A DNA stretch of 64,000 nucleotides, from contig CAVTYH010000005.1 of assembly GCA_963738835.1 (NCBI GenBank), positions 496,001 to 560,000 of the forward strand. Reading direction: 5' to 3'. The translations under genes and the position numbers were made by a program. The DNA is from CAVTYH01 sp963738835. Its GTDB lineage: Bacteria > Planctomycetota > Planctomycetia > Pirellulales > JADZDJ01. Shown here piece after piece: positions 8,598 to 18,499 of this stretch. A model generated the notes under the pieces. The model saw only the letters and a list, made by a program, of their open reading frames with translations, was not told the origin of the DNA and did not search any database. Position 1 is the stretch's first letter; the number at the start of each line of letters is the position of its first letter.

Positions 8598-8922
8598 ATT
8601 GGCAGGCGAGCAAGTAAGCAATTTGCGGCGGGATGCGTCGTCGCCTCTAGCGAAACTCTGTCGCGAATTTCCCTCCTGGTACAGTCGTCGAACGAAATCC
8701 CATCTTCTTGGCTGTCGGGTCGGGGCGCCGTTGAAACCTGGCGGTAGCGCTGCTGGCCGTTGCCAAACAGTCGCCGGCGCATTCAGCGCGGGAACCAATT
8801 GCAACTCGCCCATCCCAGGCAATAGATTGATTTGCAAAGTGTATTCAGATATGGTCAACACAATTGGTGAATTTGCTCCGAGTCAACGCGCTCGTCAGGC
8901 CCCTTTAAGTGCGAGACCTCTT

Positions 8923-11400
8923 ATGCTGCTTCGGGCGATGCTCGCGGGACTTGTCGTCTTCTTCTGCGCCGGGGTGCATTCTGTAATGGCGCAATCGCCG
9001 CCCGTAAGCGAAGGCGCCGAGTTTTTTGAAGCCCAGGTGCGGCCAATTCTCGAAGCCCATTGCTACGCCTGTCATGGCGGGTTGGATGGCAAGAAAGTTA
9101 AAGGCGGCTTTAAGATTTCGACGCGCGAAGGCGTCTTAAAAGGTGGTGAGAACGGTTCTGCCGTCTCGTTGGAAAAGCCGACCGAGAGCGCTCTCATTCG
9201 CGCCATCAATTATCAAGAATTAGAGATGCCTCCCAAAGGCAAGCTTCCCCAGGCCCAAATTGACATTCTCACGAATTGGGTCAAGATGGGCGCGCGATGG
9301 TCGGAGAAGGCCGCGCCGGTTCGCCGTCCAAGCAGTCCCGTGGTGGACGATCGCGCACGGAATTTCTGGTCGTTCCGGCCCGTGTCGCGTCCCGAAGTTC
9401 CTGTCGTCAAAAACTCAACTTGGGTGCGGACTCCGATCGATGCATTTGTTGAAGCCAGGCTAGAATCAGCCGGCCTTGAACCAGCGCCGGCCGCGGCAAA
9501 GACGACCCTGCTGCGCCGAGTGCATTACGACCTGACGGGGTTGCCCCCAACCGTCGAAGAAGTGCACGCCTTTCTAGCTGACACTTCGCCGCAAGCCTAC
9601 GAGAAAGTAGTGGACCGGTTGCTGGCGTCGCCGCAATATGGCGAACGCTGGGGGCGGCACTGGCTCGATCTGGTTCGCTATGCCGAGACCAATAGCTTTG
9701 AGGTCGATGCCCCGAAGCCGGAGGCGTGGCGTTACCGTGATTACGTCATTCGTTCCTTCAACGAAGACAAGCCCTACGATCAATTCATCCGCGAGCAACT
9801 GGCCGGCGACGAGTTGGAGCCTGTTAACGCCGACGGGATTATCGCCACCGGCTACTATCGCCTCGGTACCTTCGACGACGGTGCAGCCGATAAGCTGCAA
9901 GCGACATTCGACGAACTTGACGACATCGTAGCGACCACGGGGCAGGTGTTCCTCGGTCTGGCGGTCAACTGTGCCCGTTGCCACGATCACAAGATCGATC
10001 CCTTCCCGACCAAAGATTACTACCGCATGCTGGCGTTCTTTCGCGGCATCGAGTGGGATCAGAAAAAATCGCTACGTTCGATCGAATCACCCTCAGAAAA
10101 AGCCTTTACGGAGGAGGAAATCGCGGATCACAAGAAAAAAATGGCGGCTGTAGCGGCAGAAATTGTGACGATCGAAGACACACTTAAACCGCAGTTGGAA
10201 GGCGCTGAACTCGAAGATTTTAAAGACAAAGCGAAACGACCAGACATCGTGCGGGCGCATTACCCCAAAGAGGTTACCGACAAAACGTTGGCCCGCTACG
10301 AAGTGCTGGTTCACGAACGGAGCATGCTCAGAAACAGTGAACCGAGCGCAGTGGCCCAAGCGCTCTGCGTGAGCGAATCCGGCCCGAAGCCGCCCGATAC
10401 GCACATTCTGCTGCGTGGCAGTCCACGAGCGGAAGGAGATTTGGTGGAGCCCGGGTTCCCGTCGGTCATCACCGATAAAGACCCCGTGATTCCCGCCGCG
10501 GCGGCTGAATCGCACACCTCCGGACGACGCAAGGTTTTGGCAGATTGGATCGCCAGCTCGGCCAATCCTCTCACGGCCCGGGTGCTGGCCAATCGGCTGT
10601 GGCATTATCACTTCGGGCGAGGCTTAGTGCGTTCGGTCAACGATTTTGGCTACGGCGGTACGCCCCCCACGCATCCGGAACTTTTAGATTGGCTGGCCAG
10701 TGAATTGACCGATGGCGGCTGGCGCTTGAAGCGAATTCACAAGCTGATCGTCATGTCCAGCACGTACCAAATGTCGTCGCTGCCCAGCGAGGCTAGAATC
10801 GCCAAGGACCGCGACAACGATCTGATGTGGCGGTTCGATTTGCGGCGATTGGAGGCCGAAGAGCTGCGTGACTCGATCTTGGCGATCTCGGGAAATTTGA
10901 ACTTGAAAATGGGCGGACCGAGCATTTACCCGAAAATCGCCGACGTGGTGCTCGCCGGTCAATCGCGGCCGGGCAACGGCTGGAATTTATCTCCGCCCGA
11001 AGAGCAAACGCGCCGCAGTGTCTACATCCATGTTAAGCGGTCGCTCGTGGTGCCATTCCTGGCGGTCTTCGATTCGGCAGACACCGATACCAGTTGCCCG
11101 GCTCGCTTTGCCACGACACAGCCGACGCAAGCCTTGGCGATGCTCAACAGCGATTTTCTCAATGAACAGGCCCAGCTGTTCGCCGACGACGTAAAAAAGC
11201 ACGCCGGCGATGATACGAAAGCACAAGTTCGCTTGGCGTTGCAACGGGTCACTCAGCGTGAGCCGGCCGTTGCGGAAATCGATCGTGGCGTGTCGCTGAT
11301 CGAGAAACTGCAAACCACGCACGGCCTCTCGTCAGAAGCAGCGCTGAAGAACTTCTGTCTGTTGGCACTGAACTTGAATGAATTCCTATACCTGAATTGA
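8923..11400 (+). CDS. planctomycete cytochrome c / DUF1549 / DUF1553 protein
   Basis: About 825 residues with the standard planctomycete order. A signal peptide (MLLRAMLAGLVVFFCAGVHS) comes first. Next is the PSCyt1 domain with a heme-type motif CYACHG and MPPKG. DUF1549 (PSCyt2) contains YDLTGLPPTVEEV and YGERWGRHWLDLVRYAETN, with a second CARCH motif. Last is DUF1553 (PSD1) with NPLTARVLANRLWHYHFGRG and WRLKRIHKLIVMSSTYQMS. The ATG at 8923 is chosen because it begins the signal peptide; an in-frame ATG at 8851 would add 24 residues. Members are exported and are thought to act in polymer or sulfated-glycan breakdown with a DUF1501 partner, which is indeed the next gene, 61 bases downstream. 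Confidence 0.9.
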   Translation: MLLRAMLAGLVVFFCAGVHSVMAQSPPVSEGAEFFEAQVRPILEAHCYACHGGLDGKKVKGGFKISTREGVLKGGENGSAVSLEKPTESALIRAINYQELEMPPKGKLPQAQIDILTNWVKMGARWSEKAAPVRRPSSPVVDDRARNFWSFRPVSRPEVPVVKNSTWVRTPIDAFVEARLESAGLEPAPAAAKTTLLRRVHYDLTGLPPTVEEVHAFLADTSPQAYEKVVDRLLASPQYGERWGRHWLDLVRYAETNSFEVDAPKPEAWRYRDYVIRSFNEDKPYDQFIREQLAGDELEPVNADGIIATGYYRLGTFDDGAADKLQATFDELDDIVATTGQVFLGLAVNCARCHDHKIDPFPTKDYYRMLAFFRGIEWDQKKSLRSIESPSEKAFTEEEIADHKKKMAAVAAEIVTIEDTLKPQLEGAELEDFKDKAKRPDIVRAHYPKEVTDKTLARYEVLVHERSMLRNSEPSAVAQALCVSESGPKPPDTHILLRGSPRAEGDLVEPGFPSVITDKDPVIPAAAAESHTSGRRKVLADWIASSANPLTARVLANRLWHYHFGRGLVRSVNDFGYGGTPPTHPELLDWLASELTDGGWRLKRIHKLIVMSSTYQMSSLPSEARIAKDRDNDLMWRFDLRRLEAEELRDSILAISGNLNLKMGGPSIYPKIADVVLAGQSRPGNGWNLSPPEEQTRRSVYIHVKRSLVVPFLAVFDSADTDTSCPARFATTQPTQALAMLNSDFLNEQAQLFADDVKKHAGDDTKAQVRLALQRVTQREPAVAEIDRGVSLIEKLQTTHGLSSEAALKNFCLLALNLNEFLYLN

Positions 11401-11461
11401 AAGCCGATTCCCAATCCCCCGCCCCGCAGCGCGAAACGCAGCTTGACGGAAAGAGAATTCT

Positions 11462-12924
11462 ATGACCAAACGCATCCGTGAATTTTGTGGACGGACCCGT
11501 CGAGAGTTTCTTTGGGAGGCTGGGGCCGGTTTTGCAGGAATGGCGCTCGCCGGCATGCTCGATGATCGATTCTTCTCTCAGCAGGCCGTCGCAGCAGATG
11601 GCGTGACGAAGTTCGTCAATCCGCTGGCGCCGAAGAAGCCGCACTTCGAACCAAAGGCCAAGAGCGTCATTTTCTTGTTTATGTATGGTGGTCCCAGCCA
11701 CGTCGATACCTTCGACTATAAACCGGCGATGATTGGCATGGACAACAAGACGGTCAAAGTGAAGACTTCGGGCCGAGGTGGCATCAAGAACGAAGGGAGA
11801 ATCGTCGAGCCCCGTTGGAAATTCTCGCAGTATGGAGAGTGCGGTAAATGGGTCAGCGATTTGTTTCCGCACTTGGGTCAGCGCGTTGACGATATCGCCT
11901 TTTTGCACTCCATGACTGCCGACTCGCCGCAGCACGGCTCGGCCATGCTGCAGATGAATTCCGGCAAGATTCAAAGCGGCAGCCCGTGTCTTGGGTCCTG
12001 GGTTAACTATGGGCTCGGTAGTGAAAACGAAGATTTGCCGGGCTTCGTCGTCATGCTCGACCCGCGCGGCGGACCCATCAGCGGCGCAAGAATTGGTCGA
12101 GCGGTTATATGCCAGCCCATTTCGAAGGCACGCTGTTGCGGGGTGGCGCTGAGCCCATTCTCGATCTTCGCAGACCAGAAGGTCTGACCCAGGAAATGCA
12201 GCGCGAACTATTAAATACGCTGCAAGCCTATAACGAAGACCACTTCAATCAGTGCGGAAGCAATTCGGTCCTGGCGTCACGAATTGCGACCTACGAGCTG
12301 GCGTACAAGATGCAAAGCACCGCGCCGGAAGCTGTCGATTTGAGCCAAGAGACCGAGGAAACTCTGGAGCTCTATGGACTCAACGAGAAACGGACCCGCG
12401 ATTTCGGACGGCAATGCCTATTGGCCCGCCGCCTCGTCGAGCGCGGCGTACGGTTCATTCAGATTTATTCCGGCGGCAACCATTTCGACACCAGTTGGGA
12501 TGCCCACGGCGATCTCGTCAAAAATCACGAATTGCATTGCGGCGAGACCGATAAACCGATGGCCGGCCTGATAGCCGATCTCAAACGGCGGGGACTTTTC
12601 GATCAAACGCTGATCGTTTGGGGCGGCGAGTTTGGCCGACAGCCGACTGCGGAGTACGACAAGGGCACCGGCCGCGATCATAACTCGTATGGCTTTACGA
12701 TGTGGCTAGCCGGCGGCGGCATTAAGGGCGGAGTAAGTGTCGGAGCGACCGATGAATTGGGCAGCGCAGCCGTCGACAAGCCCTACCACGTGAAGCACTT
12801 GCACGCCACAGTGCTGAATCAGTTGGGCATCGACCCCAACCGGTTAACCTATTTTCAATCTGGCCTTGATCAAAAACTCGTCGGTGTCGAAGGCGCGGAG
12901 CCAATTCAAGAAATTATCGGCTGA
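11462..12924 (+). CDS. DUF1501 protein (sulfatase-like, Tat-exported), one frameshift
   Basis: A twin-arginine signal (TRREFLWEAGAGFAGMALAG) opens the protein. Family landmarks follow: FLFMYGGPSHVDTFDYKP, FLHSMTADSPQHGSAMLQMN and, after the shift, LIVWGGEFGRQPTAE and GRDHNSYGFTMWLAGGGIKG. The frame breaks near 12,090, where GCAAGAATTGG should read GCAAAGAATTGG to give the expected AKNWSSGYMPAHFEGT. That is one A missing from a run and looks like an assembly error. The full protein is about 487 residues. DUF1501 belongs to the alkaline phosphatase superfamily and regularly follows a DUF1553 gene; the two probably work together outside the cytoplasm. Confidence 0.9.
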
Positions 12925-13025
12925 GCCACTGCGGCCGGGTCATCGGCGCAGTCCGACGATTCGGCATGGTAGCTCGTTCAGAAATCATCAACGCACATTT
13001 AACGCCAGCCCACCGGAGCCACTTC

Positions 13026-13880
13026 ATGCACAACGCGAAATTGCCTCTCTGCATTCTGCTTGCCTTTTTCTTGGCTCAGCCAGTGTACGCAGAAATCAAT
13101 ATTTACTGTGCCGATCATAACAACAAGAAGCTCATCAAAATCAAAGAAGACGGCACGCTGCTCTGGGATTTTCCCAATAACAACGGGCACGACGTGCAGC
13201 TTCTGAAGAACGGTAACGTGCTGATCGTCACGGGCGAAGTCCAAGAAGTGTCGCCCGACAAAAAGATCGTCTGGCGGGTCGGAAAACCCGTCGTCCAGAG
13301 TGCGGAAGCAGCGCAGCGTCTGGACAATGGCCATACAATCATCGCCGACAACGGCACCCACGCAGTGATCGAACTTAACGAAAAGAACGAAGAGGTTTGG
13401 CGCTTTGACGTGCCCAACAATAACAACCGTCCTCATCCCACAATGCGGCAGGTCCGCCGGCTGGCCAATGGAAACACGCTCATTTGTGCGAGCACCGAGG
13501 ACGAAGTGTGGGAGGTCACTCCCCAGAAAGAAATCGTGTGGCGCTATAAAATTCCGTTTCCATATCTGGCGACTCGGCTCGAAAACGGCAACACGCTGAT
13601 CAGCAGCGGCGACGGTTACGGCAGTCCGCGCGGGTACTATCTGATCGAAGTCGATAAAGATGGCAAAACCATCTGGAAATTTGGCGGCGAGGATGCGCCG
13701 GCCGATCAAAAACTCAATTGGCCTTCAGGATTCGTTCGAATGCCCGACGGCACAACGTATGTCTCCGAAGCGCAGGGCGCAGACATCAAGGTTATTTCTC
13801 CTGACAAAAAGCTCCTCCGTGTCATCAAAAGCCCTGCGATGGCCCATCCCTGCACCCTGGTGATTGTGGATGAAAAATAG
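13026..13880 (+). CDS. exported PQQ-like beta-propeller protein
   Basis: The ATG at 13026, preceded by GGAG, starts a signal peptide (LPLCILLAFFLAQPVYA). The mature part carries repeated blade units with similar wording: NGHDVQLLKNGNVLIVTG, EAAQRLDNGHTIIADNG, RRLANGNTLICAS, ATRLENGNTLISSG, and VWRF or IVWRY strands. This is the NG-N-T/V-L-I pattern of arylsulfotransferase-like and PQQ-like propellers. At 284 residues it is a single propeller without an attached domain. It probably binds a ligand or partner in the periplasm, possibly serving the DUF1553/DUF1501 pair 100 bases upstream. An enzymatic role is not evident. Confidence 0.8.
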   Translation: MHNAKLPLCILLAFFLAQPVYAEINIYCADHNNKKLIKIKEDGTLLWDFPNNNGHDVQLLKNGNVLIVTGEVQEVSPDKKIVWRVGKPVVQSAEAAQRLDNGHTIIADNGTHAVIELNEKNEEVWRFDVPNNNNRPHPTMRQVRRLANGNTLICASTEDEVWEVTPQKEIVWRYKIPFPYLATRLENGNTLISSGDGYGSPRGYYLIEVDKDGKTIWKFGGEDAPADQKLNWPSGFVRMPDGTTYVSEAQGADIKVISPDKKLLRVIKSPAMAHPCTLVIVDEK

Positions 13881-14317
13881 GCTGCCACACGAGTAGCCCT
13901 TCGATTGCTGCCGGACGGCGGTCGAGACTGATGCATTCTGGCACGGCGGGTCAGCGCTTCATTCGTAGTCGTAACCACGGCGACACGTTCAGTTCTTTGA
14001 AGATGAAGCCCCCGCATACCCTAATGAAAGGACAAATGAAGGCCGCGCCGAGTACGTTTGTAACGGTCGTTTAGGTCAGCCGGGGGCATTGCCATTCCGG
14101 GGCAGGCATCACAGCGACCGCGTTGGATTTATCCCCAGAATTCTCTGGCTGTTAGGAACTCCGACGGTCCTGTGAATTGTAGAGTAGGTTTATACAGGTT
14201 ATTTCTTACCTCTTTTCAGGAGCACGGACGGTACTCGCCGACGAAAGCAGGCCGGAACTGGTGCATTTCCTGCAACAACTCAAGACAATCGCAGCTCCCT
14301 TGTAATCCCGAATTCTT
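13881..14317. other. intergenic region
   Basis: No convincing coding frame or RNA gene is visible in these 437 bases. A moderately AT-rich patch around 14,190-14,220 could hold the promoter of the AAA+ ATPase gene. Confidence 0.4.
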
Positions 14318-15715
14318 ATGGCAACCGATACCCTTGAACATGCTGAATCGCTGTTGGCAGCATTGAAGCTCGAAGAAGGATTTCACCCTCAGGAGCTGCA
14401 TTCCGAGAATGACAGCGGTTTGAGTGCGACGCTGATCGAAGACTTGATCTTGAAATATCTCTCCGGAATCGGCTCGGCCAGTGGTCGGGCAATTGCCGAC
14501 CATGTTTGCTTGCCGTTGGGCGTGCTTGAAAGTCGATTTGCAGCGATGCGGAGCAGGCAGGAGATTTCGCCCGTCAGCTCAGGTGTGCTGGGCGATTACG
14601 TGTATCGGCTGACCGACCAAGGCCGCGATAGGGCCCAACGTGCGATTCGTGAATGTGCTTACGCGGGCCCAGCGCCGGTGCCGCTGGAAGACTATGTGAA
14701 CTCGGTTCGGCGCAAAAATATCCGCAGCGAAAAGCCCCGCCGCAAGCAATTGGAGAAGGCGTTCTCCGACATTCTGGTTTCGCCAGACCTGTTGGGCCAA
14801 CTGGGGCCGGCGATCAATGCGGGCAAAGGGATGTTCATCTATGGCCCTCCGGGAAACGGCAAGACGACCATTGCCCAGAGAATCACCCGTTGTTTCGGGC
14901 AAACGATCTTTCTGCCGCACGCGATTGTCGAAGATGGCCAGATCATCAAGCTCTTCGACGGCGCTTGTCACCAGCAGGTGCGTTCATCTACAGAAAGCTT
15001 ATTGAGGAATGCCGAATTCGACCGTCGTTGGGTCCGAATTCAACGGCCGACGGTCGTGGTGGGCGGCGAATTGACGATGGATAACTTGGAACTGAAACAT
15101 AATGCTATTTCGAATGTCAGCGAAGCTTCGCTGCAACTTAAGAGCAACTGCGGCTGCCTCTTGATTGACGACTTTGGTCGCCAGCGCGTGGACCCGGTGG
15201 AGCTATTGAATCGCTGGATCGTGCCGCTCGAAAACCAGGTCGATTACCTGACGCTTGCCAATGGCAAAAAGGTTGAGGTGCCGTTCGAGCAACTGATCAT
15301 TTTTTCGACAAATCTTGAACCCAATAAGCTCGCCGATGATGCGTTCCTACGCCGAATCCCTTTCAAAATCGAGCTTGGAGATCCGGCCCACGAAGAGTTT
15401 CACATGCTCTGGCAGTTGGTCGCCAGCAAACAGCGAATCCACTGCCCGTCGGAGATGGTGGATTACCTTATTCGCAAGCACTACTCGGCTTGTTCGCGCC
15501 CTTTGCGACGCTGCCATGCACGCGATTTGCTGGAACAAATTCAGCATTATTGTGAATACAACGAACTTCGTCCGACTGTGAACGAGCAGCATCTCGACTA
15601 TGCGGTCCGAAATTATTTCACCGCGCTGCAGGGCGAGCAGTCCGATCGAGCACTTGCCGCACGGGCCAATGAAAGTGTCATTGATCGGAACCAGACGCTC
15701 GCTCGGACTCATTGA
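14318..15715 (+). CDS. AAA+ ATPase with N-terminal winged-helix-like domain
   Basis: A 465-residue protein. Walker A GPPGNGKT lies at about residues 176-183, Walker B LLIDDFG at 281-287, and sensor 1 IIFSTNLEP about 50 residues later. A C-terminal helical lid includes SRPLRRCHARDLLEQI. The first 120 residues look like a winged helix (LILKYLSGIGSASGRAIADH). There are no membrane segments. It converges with the receiver-GGDEF-CBS gene, sharing 38 bases at the 3' ends. In this locus it is the likely motor or remodelling factor for the kinase-tubulin protein or its partners; that role is inference. Confidence 0.8.
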   Translation: MATDTLEHAESLLAALKLEEGFHPQELHSENDSGLSATLIEDLILKYLSGIGSASGRAIADHVCLPLGVLESRFAAMRSRQEISPVSSGVLGDYVYRLTDQGRDRAQRAIRECAYAGPAPVPLEDYVNSVRRKNIRSEKPRRKQLEKAFSDILVSPDLLGQLGPAINAGKGMFIYGPPGNGKTTIAQRITRCFGQTIFLPHAIVEDGQIIKLFDGACHQQVRSSTESLLRNAEFDRRWVRIQRPTVVVGGELTMDNLELKHNAISNVSEASLQLKSNCGCLLIDDFGRQRVDPVELLNRWIVPLENQVDYLTLANGKKVEVPFEQLIIFSTNLEPNKLADDAFLRRIPFKIELGDPAHEEFHMLWQLVASKQRIHCPSEMVDYLIRKHYSACSRPLRRCHARDLLEQIQHYCEYNELRPTVNEQHLDYAVRNYFTALQGEQSDRALAARANESVIDRNQTLARTH

Positions 15716-17081
15716 CGAGCGAGCCGACGAGCAGACTTCGCGAATCTTCGAGCGCTGATTCGTCGCTGGAAAAGGTTGCTGAATTGATCGGCTCGATGAG
15801 CGAGAGGAATCCGCTCAATGTGAGATAACCAATAGGACGACGATCGGCAACGACGACCATTTCCAGGCAACCTTGGGTCGAGAATTCTTCGTAGATCTCC
15901 GGAAAAGTCGCATTGTGTGCGATGGTCACAGGGTTGCTGAGGTCTTGGTTGCCGATCGGCATCGGCCCCCGCCCAGCGATGGCGTCTGTTGCCGATGCCG
16001 GCGAGGCAACCCCGACCAATCGACCTTCGTGGTCGACGAACGGCCACACCGGCGCCCTGCTGCGGCGCAAAGCGGCGAGCATCGCCTGATTTGCAGAATT
16101 TCGCTCGAGCACGAAGGGAAACGGCTCCATAATGTCCTGCGCAATCACGTTTGCAAATGGGCTGCCCGCGGTAAGCTCGTTCTGCCAACTCGATAGCTCT
16201 TGCGCAAAAGCGTTATGTTCAATGGCGCAGTCGCCGCCCGATTGTCTGGCGATCGCCAACGTCTCTTGCCCCTGCTCCAAGAGTTGTTCTGCGCTGACGC
16301 CGACCTGCCACGGCACGACCGCCGTCGTCAGCGATAGCTGAGCGGGAGGTTCGCGATCCACTTGAGCCGCACGGAATGCCTGAGCGATCTGCTCAGCAAT
16401 GGCGCGAGCCGCCGTCACCTTTCGACCCGGCAGCACGATATGGAAAGTTCCGTCGTCGATGTAAGCGGCAATTGCATTGCCGCTCACGCTTTGTTGAATC
16501 GAAGTCGTTAATATCGCGAGGAGGTCCCACGCAGCCGATTCTCCTTCCTCCCGACAAAATCCTGTGAAGAAATTGATCGTTGTGGTAAGCAAGGTATGCC
16601 CCAAGGTGACCGATTTTCCTTCGGTTGTAAACTTGCTTAGCTTGCGCAACAGACCACGCTTGGAATACATTCCGGGTAGGTGGCTTCTGGAAGATTGGGA
16701 CCGCATTCGGTTTTCGAATTCCAGCATTCGGGCGCCGGCGCGCGTTCGAACCAAGAGTTCGCCTCGACTGACAGGAACGCGCAAAGCGTCATTTGCGCCC
16801 ACCGCAAACCAAGCCGTTAAATCCGTGGAGGCAGAAGGATCGTACAGAAAAATCCGGTAAATCGGATTATCCGAGTGGTGCGCCAGCGTGGCCGGTGTAG
16901 GATCGGAGATTGAACGTCCGTCGAAAACGATAAAATCGATTTCGCTGAATTGTCGCCAGGCCGCATCTTCACCGAGGTCTTTACCCGTCACGACCGTGTA
17001 GCCAACGGCCGTCAGCATCCAAGACAAGTTGTGCAGGATGCCGATATCGGGGGAAATGATCGCAATTCTCAAGGGGCGCAT
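15678..17081 (-). CDS. receiver-like / degenerate GGDEF / tandem CBS signalling protein
   Basis: 467 residues in three parts. Residues 1-120 resemble a response-regulator receiver (RIAIISPDIGILHNLSWML, DFIVFDGRS). Residues 150-310 resemble a diguanylate cyclase, but the GGDEF signature is replaced by IDDGTF in AAYIDDGTFHIVLPG, so catalysis is unlikely. Residues 330-440 are two CBS motifs: AQDIMEPFPFVLERNSANQA with PVWPFVDHEGRLVGV, and LSNPVTIAHNATF with MVVVADRRPIGYLTLSGFL. It is probably a nucleotide-sensing scaffold binding c-di-GMP-like or adenosine ligands. It converges with the ATPase gene and diverges from the FHA-EAL gene. Confidence 0.75.
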   Translation of the reverse strand: MRPLRIAIISPDIGILHNLSWMLTAVGYTVVTGKDLGEDAAWRQFSEIDFIVFDGRSISDPTPATLAHHSDNPIYRIFLYDPSASTDLTAWFAVGANDALRVPVSRGELLVRTRAGARMLEFENRMRSQSSRSHLPGMYSKRGLLRKLSKFTTEGKSVTLGHTLLTTTINFFTGFCREEGESAAWDLLAILTTSIQQSVSGNAIAAYIDDGTFHIVLPGRKVTAARAIAEQIAQAFRAAQVDREPPAQLSLTTAVVPWQVGVSAEQLLEQGQETLAIARQSGGDCAIEHNAFAQELSSWQNELTAGSPFANVIAQDIMEPFPFVLERNSANQAMLAALRRSRAPVWPFVDHEGRLVGVASPASATDAIAGRGPMPIGNQDLSNPVTIAHNATFPEIYEEFSTQGCLEMVVVADRRPIGYLTLSGFLSLIEPINSATFSSDESALEDSRSLLVGSLVNESERASGSDQ

Positions 17082-17329
17082 GGTGTGACATAGGTTTGCC
17101 TCTTCAGATGCCCCGGATAGGCCGTTTGATCTACTTGCAACTTTAGCATGGTGGGGTCCACTTCGCCGGAAATCGTCGCAAAAGTCCGCCTGAATTCGGG
17201 CAGAATGCTAGAGTTGGACTGAGGGGTTCTACGCCTCCTCCACAAAAAACTGGCTGAACGTCGATTCGGGGACGAACCAAGGTGGCTGTCCCCACCGTCT
17301 CGTCATTCGTCAACGGCATAGGACTCATC

Positions 17330-18460
17330 GTGCTATTAATCAGCCCCCCTTCCAGCAGTCCGCCATCGGCTCCGCGCCTCGAGTTCTTTCAGAGCGGAAG
17401 CAACGAGCTTCAACGCGTGACGATCGAACATAGCCCGTTCAAAATCGGGCGATGCGAAACTTCCGATCTCCGGATCGACTCTGTCGAAGTTTCGCGCGAG
17501 CATGCGCAAATCTATCGACGAGGGAACATCTGGGCGATTCGCGATTTAGGCAGCACCAATGGCACGCAAGTGAACGGCAAGCCGGTGCGCGAATCGTTTT
17601 TGTCGGATGGCGATATTCTCGCGATTGCGGAAACGGAGGTGACGTTTGTCGCCTCGGCGGTCACATCGTTCCAGCGAATGGCGACGCAGCCGATTCAACC
17701 GCGGGAGTCGACCAAACCGCCTGCGCTAGTGTCGCCCGAAATTGCCCTGATGCGCACATTGACCGAAGCCACCCTTTGGCAAGCGATTCCGTTGCAATTG
17801 GCGACAGTCGCTTCGTTTAGCGGCGAAGTCGAAGCTTATTTCACTCATTTTACGAAGACGACGAGCCATACCGATCCCGAATTCAACGCGTCGCATGCCG
17901 TGGGCAGACACTATCGAGAGCTTGCTCGACGCCGCGCAATTGAGATGGCCCAAGCACAATCCACAACGACTCGCATTTTTCTTCCCGCCGACGTCGTCGA
18001 ATTCGAATCACCAGAGCAATTGTTTTCCGACATCGAGCAACTGCGCGACCGGATTCCGATTGATTGTGAATTGGGAGTTGCGATTTCGTCGTCGAGAATT
18101 CTCGACCCCACGACACTCGACGATATTTGTCGTGGGGTTCGCAAAGCGGAGCTATTGCTAGGGTTAGTCAGTTTTCAAGGCAGCAGCGGTCAGGTTTTAG
18201 AACTCGCCTCAAGCACACCGGATTATTTGGTGCTGTCTGACAGCATGCTGAAGGGATTGACAGTGAGCAGCCAACCACTCCGTCGATTGGAACAGGTGTT
18301 GACGAGCTGTCAGCAGCTTAGCATCAAGGCGGTTCTTCCGCACTGCACCTGTCAGAAAACGATTGCTCAATGCCGACAACTCGGTTACGAGTTTGCCATA
18401 CAAACGATGACACCGAACGAAAAAGCTGACCGCCGTAACATGGTGGCCCTGGCTGGCTAA
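17330..18460 (+). CDS. FHA domain fused to degenerate EAL domain
   Basis: The FHA domain (about residues 20-95) shows FKIGRCETSDLRI, VSREHAQIYRR and DLGSTNGTQVNGKPV, all the phosphothreonine-binding positions. The second half (about 140-360) follows the EAL phosphodiesterase fold (VEAYFTHF, LFSDIEQLRDRI, RKAELLLGLVSFQG, PDYLVLSDSMLKGL, IKAVLPHCTC). The EAL and other metal-binding residues are missing, so it is probably a binding module, not an enzyme. GTG at 17330 with AGGA at 17320 is chosen as start; another GTG is at 17282. The kinase-tubulin gene begins 39 bases downstream, so the FHA domain probably reads that kinase's phosphorylation. Confidence 0.8.
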   Translation: MLLISPPSSSPPSAPRLEFFQSGSNELQRVTIEHSPFKIGRCETSDLRIDSVEVSREHAQIYRRGNIWAIRDLGSTNGTQVNGKPVRESFLSDGDILAIAETEVTFVASAVTSFQRMATQPIQPRESTKPPALVSPEIALMRTLTEATLWQAIPLQLATVASFSGEVEAYFTHFTKTTSHTDPEFNASHAVGRHYRELARRRAIEMAQAQSTTTRIFLPADVVEFESPEQLFSDIEQLRDRIPIDCELGVAISSSRILDPTTLDDICRGVRKAELLLGLVSFQGSSGQVLELASSTPDYLVLSDSMLKGLTVSSQPLRRLEQVLTSCQQLSIKAVLPHCTCQKTIAQCRQLGYEFAIQTMTPNEKADRRNMVALAG

Positions 18461-18499
18461 GCAAGAGACTGCAACCGGCAGGATCGGACTGAAAGTGTC

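Noticed and set aside
8166..8861. 231-codon minus-strand frame containing APVGVEPTMADLQSG
   Set aside because: That peptide is the well-known antisense translation of a tRNA 3' half; the frame crosses attR and the terminator and is not a gene as such. Only its left part overlaps a possible small gene.
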